A stretch of DNA of 64,000 bases from contig JALMLS010000064.1 of assembly GCA_038496445.1 (NCBI GenBank), forward strand, positions 682,001 to 746,000, given 5' to 3'. Numbering within the stretch: the first letter of the stretch is position 1; each line of letters starts with the position of its first letter. The translations under genes and the position numbers were made by a program. Of this stretch, positions 54,901-64,000 are shown piece after piece. The notes beneath the pieces were generated by a model. The model made no database searches. It saw only the letters and a program-made list of their open reading frames with translations, and was not told where the DNA came from. This stretch comes from Trichosphaerium sp. ATCC 40318 (Eukaryota > Discosea > Flabellinia > Trichosidae).

Positions 54901-57900
54901 TGAGCACTCATGAGTTAAGCAAGTCTCGAGCTTATCATGGTATACATATCCTTCAACTTTAGGCATTGACATTGAAGGTACTCTGAAGTGACGGAGTGCT
55001 AAAGATATAGTGTTAATAACATTGTCCAAAAATGTATTTTCTTGTTGGGCATGGCAACAAAGAAAACGTACTGTTTGGTCCTATTGTTCCTCCTTTTTTA
55101 CCCTTTTGTCCTGTTCCATACTTAGCCTTTGCACGCTCTTCTCTTAAGTTACGTTTATGTCTTCCATGTAGAGTGGACTAGATTATAATTAACGACTTTG
55201 TATTCTTCACTACTATAAAAAAAAGTGCAATCAAAATCGCAGTACGTACGGCTGTGTCATAGTAAAAGTTTTCAAGCATTGTTTTAGTAGCAGTTGCTTG
55301 AAGGTTTGATCCAACAGCAGCAACAATCAAAGCTGTAAGTTTCTTTTCTCCACGATTCTCAAAGACAGATTGAAGTTCAATAAGAAGTTGGAAAAATGCT
55401 ACTGAATTAGTAGGCGATTCATTTCGCCACCAGACCTTCAATAACTCTGGATCCATATTCTTCAATATAGATAGTACACAAACGCCAATATGACGTCTCT
55501 CATCGAACGCCATACGCTCTATAAAAACAATGAAAACCAAAACAATTAAAAGAAAAATAAATAAAAAAATTTGTGATAAAAGCACTTACCATCATCTCTG
55601 AACTGGTGAACGTGAGACATTACAACACGGATGAAAGGTAAATAAATAGAGAACACTTTACGCCGTAATTGCTCTTCTTTCCAGCGTGTATCCCACTCAT
55701 GTTTCATAAACAACGCAAGGAAGGACCACAAGTGTTGAGCACGAATACGCTTATCTCTCACGTGAGTCAAATTATAACGGAAGATTTCTACAAGCGTTCC
55801 AGCCAAATAATGTCTGTGCCTAAAAAGAAAGAATAAAAGTTAGTTTCAAACCGTTGATAACATCTCTTGTTAAACGCTTACTTAAAAGCTGCTAGCAAGT
55901 CACGCGTGTCTGAGGTACCAAGCGCAACACGTGGGGGTAAGTTAAGCTGTGGGAAGTGCTCGTATAATGCTATAACACGCATAAAGTCTACTTTGAGTGT
56001 CTGAGCATTTTCATCAGGTAAGGCAGTATCTAATTGTGCCAAAGTCCTGTGAATCTAGTTTTGATATTAGTACCCTTAAAAAATGTCACATGTACGTACA
56101 ATATCAATGACAATTCCACGGTCTATTAGAGGGAACAAGTCACAGCAGAAGGACGCAAGGCTCTTGTTTACATCACGAACAAGATTGACGTGTCCTTTGA
56201 TTTTATTCGCGTTCTCATAAGCAACTGCCTGACAAAGAGTACGCAACTCTGCGATAAATTTTGAAGGGAATCTCTTATGATTTGAAACATTCTATGAAGG
56301 GTATAAGACAAAACGACTCAAAAAAAAAAACGACAAACATTGAAAATAAATAAAAGTACCATTTTCTTGTGATCAGTGATGTAGAGCTGCATCAATCTAA
56401 TGATGGCTTTAAAGAAAAACCATGCGAATTTATGAATGTGTTCAATTGATACATCCTAGACAAAATTATTAGAGGGTCACATATACAACAAAAAACTTTT
56501 TTTTACAAGTTTTCTTGGTATCTTTTTTTTTTACTTACGCGAATGTTAGAGTAAATATTATCAGTCCACAGCTTGAGCAAATTGCATAGGAGAGGTAAGT
56601 GCATCTTTGGATTAGGGTCAAGCGCGTAGAATACATAAGAACGTAGAATATCGTTCAAAGATGAACTTTCAAGAGAGGTTCTACACTATATTAGTAAAGG
56701 AAGTATAGAAAAAGAATCACGCACGTGTTGAATAGCGTAACAAGGCTTGAGAACGCTGCCTTGCCCATATCTAAGCCACCTCCGATAATCTCAAGTATTT
56801 GACTTATGATTACAGATAGGAAACCAACAATCTCGCCAGCTTTTCTAGCCTTACAAAGACCACGTATGATCTATTAAAAATAAATAATTCAACTCTTTTT
56901 TGTTGCTAAATACCCTTCCAAACTCTAGAGGTTTTGCTTGACCATTATTGTATTCCAAGAAGAAACTGTTAATGTACTTGTTGGTACTGTGTATCTAAAA
57001 ATCAGAGTTAGCCATTTACTTCAAAACAAAGAGAAGTACGAACCGAAGATTGAAGTTTGAATCGGAACTTGAATAAAGCTCTTTTTGCATCAATGATATT
57101 AGCCTTTAAGGCGCTCTCTGTTTCCCTGCTGAGGTATCTTGAAGGTAAAGCGCTTACGATTGGTAATTGGATATCCTTTTCCATAATACGACCTTTAACG
57201 TAAACTGGAATATACGCATAACCAACCGGCGTGCTCTAAAAATAACGTAAGCAATAATCAATTAAAAAGTAAAGACTGCACAAATGGATCTGGATTGTAC
57301 CTGTCCTACTGAAGCACCCTTCCTGTCCTTATTGGTAGAGATGTGATAAAATGTAAACAATACATTATGACGTTGTGTGATGCGTGGTGGAAGCTTGATC
57401 TTTATCTCATCATAAAATTGAGGTGACTTATTGTGATAGCAAACCTGGAGAATTGGAGTTAGCAACAAGACAAAGACAAAGAACGAGTTAATAACGTACA
57501 GATGTTGTGAGTGTTTTTGTGAAAGTGTTTTGACTGTTTCTGTTGTATATGCATTCCACTGGATCAGCACTTGGGTCGTCAACAGGTAACATACAAACTT
57601 CAACCTTTAAATACATTAGTTCGATGTCATGAAGTTATCATATTAAATGCTACATACTGCAAGGTTTCTTGACCCTCCAGAACCCTTGGTCATTGTGAGA
57701 AGCTCTGGATAAATATACAAATTGTTGACAAGCTCTAAGTGTGGAGTACTAGCTTGTCTGCCGAACTCCTCTACTTCTTGAATGAACTAAAAACATTATT
57801 AAAAAAATTGTTGACAAATCTAGCGTACGTTTTTATTAGGCAACTTTGTCTCAGGAAGGATAGGTCTGCATGATGGAGATACAGAAGCATCTGTTATCTC

Positions 57901-60203
57901 GCTACTTTGTTGTTCGGCAACACTAAACGTGAAATGGCCTGAAAGGCATTGAGTTGTTAATATTTTTCTGATTTCAAAGAAAAAGGTATTGATGGGTTAC
58001 CTGAAAAAGACTTTCGCTTTGAGCTTGTGTTTGATTTATTCACATCAGCCATAAATTCAAACAACGAAGAGTCACCAAATCCACCGTCTTTGTAACGGTA
58101 CAAAAATGGTATTTTTGTTTGGCCAGTTTTAATTTTATTTCTATCGCCACATAATGGTGCAGCACCCCAACATAGAGCCTGACGCCAACCACCTGGAGAA
58201 AAAAGTAAATACACATGTTACCAAACTCGGAGAGCCTTGGAATTTGTACAAAAAGGTACAATAGAGTCACAAGGTAAGGCAATAGAAATGTTTTTTAATT
58301 TAAATTCATTTACCTAATTTCTTGCAGTTGTCTTTTGCTGCCGCTGCAATACGGTCAACCTTATCAGCATACTAAAGAATAAAATGTCAACACATGATAA
58401 ATACAATTAAAAGAAAATAGAGCAGAAAAGGATCAAACACGTACTTGAGAATACTTTACATATTGTTCAGTAACAGCATCCAAAGGATCACCTTGCAATG
58501 ATTTTTCAACACGCAAAATGACGTATACATTCTCATTAGGCGAAGCTACTGTAAAAGCCGCTTTCACATTAGTTTTAAGAGGTGTCTAAAAAAGCAAGCA
58601 ATTAGATACAACATAAAATAAAGTTCTTTCATCAAAGATGCTGCAACATAGCGGGGTTTTTTTTTAACGTACATAATGGTCACCGAGCATTTTAAGTTCT
58701 CTATCAGTGGATAATGTGAAATAAAATGTCTCAGATATACGCTCTTTCTTCTGGATATCATAGAGTGCTAACGAGCAGAAGAAAGGTTCTAAATTGCCAA
58801 GTTTGAACACTAGTTCTTTTGGTTCTATTATGATACGTTTCTCGCTAAAAAAGTAATTTTAACTCATTATATTATTCACTATTCTCTATAATAATACCTT
58901 GGAGATACAAAAGGTCTTGGCTGCTCATATGGACCAGGTGGATTAACAAACGGAAATACACGGAATATATCACATCGTTGCTCAGCACGCCTTTCGATGT
59001 TTTCAGCGTCTATTTAATTTAGAGTAAGTAACCAAAATGGACAAAAAAAAAAAGTGATCAATGACGATCAAAAAAAAATTAAAATCGAACTCCACATAAC
59101 TGAAGAGTTATTTTAATGCGTTTTTATTCTTTTTTTGTGAAATAGTGTCACTACTGCAACACATAAAAATAAATTAAAAAAAAGGTCCATTGGATTACTA
59201 ACCTGTTGTTCTCCAACGGAATGGTTTAATATAATCTTCAAGGAGCATATCTTGGCCATCGTTTAACTCCTCGTAGTAATATCTAATTTTTGGACCAATA
59301 TCAGACACAGAGTCTTCGAGGTCTAAACTAGGCGTAAGAAAGGTATCACCATGTTTCTTTAGCATCTATAGATGCTTATTACCGCTTGCAATCGAAGAAT
59401 CATCATCAAGGCTGTGTGTAGTATTTGGTCCTTCTCCGTATAATAGAGTAGGTAAAGGCGTTCGCGGTGCATTCAATACTAGCTGTATTAGGGCGTAACC
59501 GTACAATAAAAGTCCAAAAGAACAAGAAAGGCGCAAATATCGTAACAAGGTGTTCAGTGGATTTCTCCACGCATAATAGGCGTAAAACGTGCATGTTTAC
59601 GTACTTCCTTTGTCTCTGTAAGCGCGTGTGACTATACGCCACTCGAGACTTTGAAACTCTAAAGAGCTTCTAACGTGTGTTGCAAGTTTACTATCCTGCA
59701 GAGCTTTCTCCTGTTCAAAAATAATGAATAAAACGATCCTAATCCATAAGTGTACGCACGATTTCTTTATTTTGATGAGTGCGTTGATTCCTTTTCTGGC
59801 CTTTAACCACTATATCGTTGGACGGAAAAGTTATAAGCTGCAGACCTTTGTTTGCTTTGACAAGCCGATTATGCTCTTTTTCGTATTTAAAATACAGGCC
59901 CTCACCCTATCGTGGAGTAAATACTGCGTTCGCAAGAGTGGGGTGCAAAGTATTCTGGTGAAAAGTACTCTGCTTTCGTACCTCGCCTATTGGTGGTATG
60001 GAGGGCATTATACTCGAAACACTGCTCGATGCGCTTCTCGTTTCGGCCGGTTCGGTACTCATCGATTTGTTGGCGTATTGTTGCTCCAAGCGCGCTCTAG
60101 TTTCAGCAAGCTTAGCAGCACTAGACATAGAGCCTCTAGAGCCGTAGATTTTTTTATAACGAACTCTGCTCGCTCTGAGCGGGCTTTGAGGAGGAGCACT
60201 CAT
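51962..60203 (-). CDS. DOCK-family Rac/Cdc42 guanine nucleotide exchange factor
   Basis: A gene of more than 30 short exons. The start is [20 protein letters not shown] (ATG at 60203) with a Ser-rich N terminus. Near 57.0-57.8 kb the DHR-1/C2-like domain is seen: [56 protein letters not shown] long helical region follows (58-53.7 kb). The C-terminal DHR-2 catalytic region has [16 protein letters not shown]-type helices, then [82 protein letters not shown] and [10 protein letters not shown]. Order and text match DHR-2 lobes A-C of DOCK proteins, with Y-R-V-G-F-Y-G as the best marker. It should load Rac- or Cdc42-type GTPases to control actin. No SH3 or PH domain is recognised, so the subfamily is open. 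The C terminus is acidic ([14 protein letters not shown]). Confidence 0.9.
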
Positions 60204-60465
60204 AATCAAAACGCGATTTTTAGTTAATTGGCTTTGTTTGGGGGAGTGGAACAGAAGAGTTAGGTGTTTTTGGTGGTCAAGTACCTGAAAGAGCCACAAA
60301 TTTCCTTGTTTTAGTTCGCTTGACAATCTTTTTTTTTTTTGTTAACAAAGACATGCGTGCTTAAAATGTGTGCGTCAAACGTTTCACAATTGTGTAAGTC
60401 TTGGTGTTAACTTAGAAAACTCATTACTTTTGATCACTTTTTCGAAATTTCATTTGCCTTGAGAC

Positions 60466-61594
60466 ATGGAGGAGCCGGAAGAAAAAAGCGTGAAGATACA
60501 CTCTGATGAGTTTGAACTCGAAGGGAGGCTATATCAGCCAGTAAATAGGTAATAGAAAAAAGAAAAACAAAGTTCCGTGTCAACTAATTATATTAGCATA
60601 ATAAAGCAGATTGGTATCATTGTTACACATCCAATGCCTATGTTGGGAGGATCTATGCATAATAACGTTGTCATAGCTATATGCCGACATTTCGGACGAA
60701 TGGGGTTTACAACACTTCGATTTAACTTCAGAGGTGTTGGTAAGAGCAAAGGGGCGGGTTCTTGGTAAATATTTAGATTTAGGGAGTTAGCGTGAGACTT
60801 ACTTGTTTAGGTTTGGTTCTGGGGAACGCAAAGATGTAATTAATGTACGTAGATACATTAGATTCAAAAAGAAAAAGTTAATCGTTTCTTTGTAGACTTG
60901 TAATTTTCTAACAGCCAAAGGCATCGAGCAAATATTTCTCGTTGGGTACATAAGACCTTTTGTGCCTTCTTCTGCAGATCTATTCCAAAAGTTCATTGAA
61001 ATCAGCTAATTATGTCTTCAAGGTACTCTTATGGTTCAGTAATATCTTGTTCAGTAGCAGATGGTACGTACAAGTACAATTAGAGGTATTATTGTAATAA
61101 CAAGCATTAATTTTCAGAAATTCGTGCAGTGCGAGCCTTTGCTGGTATATCTTATCCTTTTGGACCTTTATCTTTAATGTTATTGGTACGTTTTATTATA
61201 TTATGGTGACCTTACCTTCCGTAATAACTGTGTAGGGCCATTTGTTGGAAAAAGCAAACTCAACAAAACCAAAGTTTTTTATAATGGGGTGCGTTGTCTA
61301 TCACTTTTAATATCCCGTTCGTGGTCGGGGGTATTTGAATGTAGAAAGAAATTATTTGTTTTCCTTTTACGTCATGGGACACTGTACTGACTTTTTATCG
61401 AAAAAAACAGGGACAACGATAACTTTACGAGTATCTCCAAGTTTAATAGGCGGTTAGAAGCGCTGCCTGACCCAAAAGAGCAAGTAATCCTTCGAGGCGC
61501 TGATCACTTCTATGCAGGCTACGAGGAGGAGTTATGCCAAGCATTGCAATGTTGGATTGAGAAACTACCTTACGATATTGTTGATGATGAATGA
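60466..61594 (+). CDS. alpha/beta hydrolase (KANL3/Tex30-like, COG2945 type)
   Basis: Starts MEEPEEKSVKIHSDEFELEG. Then GIIVTHPMPMLGGSMHNNVV and RMGFTTLRFNFRGVGKSKGA, the typical HP-x-x-x-GG..N and R-F-N-F-R-G-V-G-x-S of COG2945 hydrolases. The nucleophile elbow is IFLVGYSYGSVI, the Asp is in FFIMGDNDNF, and the His in RGADHFYAG. The Ser-Asp-His triad is complete. Exons are joined by at least six short introns, one with a GTACGT donor at about 60845, and frame is kept at those I checked (GSW to FGSGERKDVIN). Soluble, about 220 residues, presumably cytosolic. The substrate is not known for the family. End at TGA 61592-61594. Confidence 0.85.
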
Positions 61595-61815
61595 CGTAAC
61601 ACGAATATTTCTCATTTCAAAAAAAACCCTTAATATACCTCTAACAGCCTTGATGCTTAAAATAATACGTGAAAACAAAAAAAATCAAGGAGTGGGTTGG
61701 GTGTCTGTGCAATAAAATAAAAAGAAAAAAAATCGATTGACGGACGCCCCAGTTTTTCGTTTTAGAGGAGTGCTTACGCCTTCAGTTTTGAGCTTGTGTC
61801 TTGAAATCTTTTTTA

Positions 61816-64000
61816 TTATGCTGTGTACGTGTCTGAAAAGTAAGACGCTGAATTGATATCAAGCTCATAAGAAGGTATAAAAGATTCGTTATCACCCATC
61901 ATAAGCTCTGTGCATGACTCTGTCAAGCGTAGAGTCCTATTCTCTTGGCTAAAATTACGTAGTTCTTGTAGAATCTCATCAAAAGAAGGTCTAGCGTTTG
62001 TGTCACCGTCTTGAGTTTGTACAAACAGTTTTTTCCAAAATTCAGCCATATTATCGGGTGTAGGCATTCTTTCACCACCTATTACTCTATTGGCCCAATT
62101 GATCATTGTTGTAAAGTCATTAGGTAGAGGACTTTCATAGGTTTCCATTTCCCACCTGGAAGTCAAGAAAATCAGAAAAACTATTTTGGAAGATTCTCCT
62201 TTAAGAAAGAGTTGGGTTACTTTTTTAGTCATACGTATCCATACTGTATCCACTAAAGTAGTGGAAGGTATAGAAATGTATCTTAACAAATTTTGTATTT
62301 ATGCAAGGGCGAAACCCTCCAAAGAAAAAAGAATACGTACAAGAGAACACCGAAAGAGTATACGTCTGCTGCTCCAGTAAATGGTTTACCTTCAAGTACC
62401 TCAGGTGCCATCCTAAGAAAATCGTGTTAGGAAAAAAGGAGAAAATAATTCTTTGTGTACCATGGTATTGCGCCGTGAGTACCGCTTGAGGTTGTGTCAT
62501 CTGAAAAAGAATTAGAAAAAATTCCAGAAAACAGCTTGTTTCAACTTACTCTGAACCTTGCTTAGACCAAAGTCGGACACTTTTGCCCTCATGTGAGAGT
62601 CAATGAGTACATTATCACTCTTTAGATCTCTGTGAAGTACTTTACATCCATGCAAGTAATTCATACCACTTGCAACATCACTAGCAATTGTAAAGTACTC
62701 TTCAGTTGATAACTTCTCCTTGTGGAAACGAGACTTTAATGAACCAGAAAGAAGCTATACGAGCCTGTGTCAGAAGAAGAGTAGGATGAATGCATAGTAA
62801 GTACCTCAAGTAATATATAATGTTTTGATCCTTCTGTACATGCCGCCATGAACAGAACAATACGTGGATGTCTCAACTGGCATAAAATCTTTAATTCCTC
62901 AAAAAATAATTGCTCCTGAGACTTTTCTCGCCACTAGCGACCAAAAGGTAAATAATCACGTGATAAATTCTAGAGAGGTTTTTTCATACCTGTGATTGTT
63001 CTATTTCCTTACAAGCTACTTTAGTCCCACGCCAATCAGCTATATAAACTTGACCGAAGAATCCCTTTACAAACATCAGATGGAGACAAAAAAATCAATA
63101 AAAAGTTGTCGCTCGTTGGTACCTTTCCGATGCTTTTAGAAAGCGTAATTTCATCTTTTTGTGTTACAAAATAAGAAGGAATAGGTAATTCACTATAATC
63201 TCCACTATTTCTTACGCTTGAAGTGGTTGAACTCTCTTCATTTATATTGTCATATGGCACTTTTTTCTTTTGTTTAGGAGGTTTAAATGAGTTAACTATA
63301 TCTGATATACTTGGTCTTTGAGCTTGATCTTCTCTCCAACAACGCTCCATAAGAACACGGAATTTTTGTGGTGCACTATCAGGGATACGAGGACGTCGTC
63401 TTGAATGTACAATCATATCAATAAGCTCGTCCTTCTTCTTTTTCAGGTATTCAAAAGGATGAGAGCCATCGCTATGTTGTATATTAGAATATGTTGTTCA
63501 ATTATATACCAATGTACCATACTACGAGTTCCCACAAGAAAGTACCAAACGCAAAGATGTCCAAGCTTAAAAAAAATAAGCGTTTGTAAAATGGCAAACT
63601 GATTTGTACTTTGTGTCGAATCCTTGTGAATCTACAAGAGCTTCTGGTGCGCAGTGTGATACTGGTATATTTGTCTTTTTAAGTGGTACTCCATAGAAGC
63701 TTTGAATATCAGCCAATCCACCAACTTTTACTACAACCTTGCCATTATCACTTGATTTAATCTTAAAAGATTGTTAATTAAAAACAATCGAAGTACGTCT
63801 GGCCGTACATATACACAGTGTGACGTAAGGTTAGAATGTATGAAGCACAATGAATGTTCATGCAATGCGCGCAAACCTTTTGCTACTTGATACGCAATGC
63901 TTTCACGTACTTCCCACGTGAGAAGCTCAGACATAGATTTTGACTAAAAAAAAAACGTTAGGTAGGAATCAAAAAGAGGGCTAGTACTCTAAGCATAATG
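61816..64000 (-). CDS. tyrosine-kinase-like protein with pseudokinase followed by active kinase, 5' end cut
   Basis: The first kinase-like domain is partly present: [20 protein letters not shown], then [36 protein letters not shown] and [20 protein letters not shown]. The HRD motif is replaced by HSN and DFG by GGL, so it lacks the catalytic Asp and metal ligand: a pseudokinase. After a linker ([20 protein letters not shown]) a complete kinase follows: [70 protein letters not shown]. This is a TKL-type active domain. The C-terminal tail is Asp/Glu/Ser-rich and ends FSDTYTA at 61816. The pseudokinase-kinase layout is like JAK, where the first domain controls the second, but sequence is of TKL type. 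Whether receptor or ankyrin parts lie upstream is not visible. Confidence 0.85.

Overview
The window is nuclear DNA of a compact, AT-rich microbial eukaryote. The evidence is many short spliceosomal introns (mostly about 35-65 nt, pyrimidine-rich before the AG), genes on both strands spaced by 100-500 bp, and typical eukaryotic families: DOCK exchange factor, PINX1, MEAF6, WH1, BAG, F-box/LRR and tyrosine-kinase-like kinases. TAA, TAG and TGA all end genes, so the standard code is used. I cannot name the lineage from the sequence. Exon joins given here were worked out by hand from reading frame and GT..AG rules; no transcript was available.

Layout. 1-3373 (+): 3' part of an AddB/RecB-like helicase-nuclease. 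3638-4560 (+): possible F-box protein. 4932-6010 (+): 2-oxoglutarate/Fe(II) dioxygenase. 6318-7987 (+): two small unknown genes. 8389-9298 (-): MORN-type repeat protein with a membrane anchor. 9548-11713 (-): glutathione reductase, divergent from 11893-13607 (+), a WASP-type WH1 protein. 14048-17310 (-): Patched-family sterol-sensing transporter. 18203-22299 (-) and 22401-24708 (+): two divergent members of a helical-repeat family (LDDWY repeats). 25152-26207 (-): F-box/LRR protein. About 26.5-26.9 kb (-): cathepsin-like pseudogene. 27349-28239 (-): unknown. 29022-29734 (-): THEM6-like thioesterase. 30027-31022 (+): GAF protein. 31253-32406 (+): WWE-polyQ-BAG protein. 32575-34282 (+): acyl-protein thioesterase with a MANF-type SAP domain. 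34397-35968 and 36653-38056 (-): tandem SAM-TM paralogues. 38793-39296 (-): small gene built of duplicated exons. 39640-40855 (-): PINX1. 40965-41761 (+): secreted protein. 41934-42580 (+): MEAF6. 43078-46197 (+): Cdc7/SepH-like kinase with a PH domain. 46447-48837 (+): third LDDWY-repeat gene. 49305-50676 (-): nicotinamide riboside kinase-like. 51333-51825 (-): ABM monooxygenase-like. 51962-60203 (-): DOCK family RacGEF. 60466-61594 (+): alpha/beta hydrolase. 61816-64000 (-): pseudokinase-kinase tandem, cut by the window end.

The most unusual content is the LDDWY-repeat family. All three members start with short basic, presequence-like N termini, carry about five or six 60-70 residue helical repeats, and end in a RAP/PD-(D/E)XK-like domain with an IPYWWD-type motif. 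One of them (18203-22299) continues into a complete ATP-dependent DNA ligase-like module plus OB fold. In that protein both the nuclease-like and the ligase catalytic residues have been replaced. By architecture the family resembles organellar OPR/PPR-RAP or FASTK-type proteins, so an organellar nucleic-acid-binding role is my working inference.

Signalling and cytoskeletal genes (DOCK, WH1, Cdc7-like kinase, TKL tandem kinase) are also concentrated here, but nothing in the sequence shows that neighbours are co-regulated, apart from two divergent promoters at about 11.8 and 22.35 kb.
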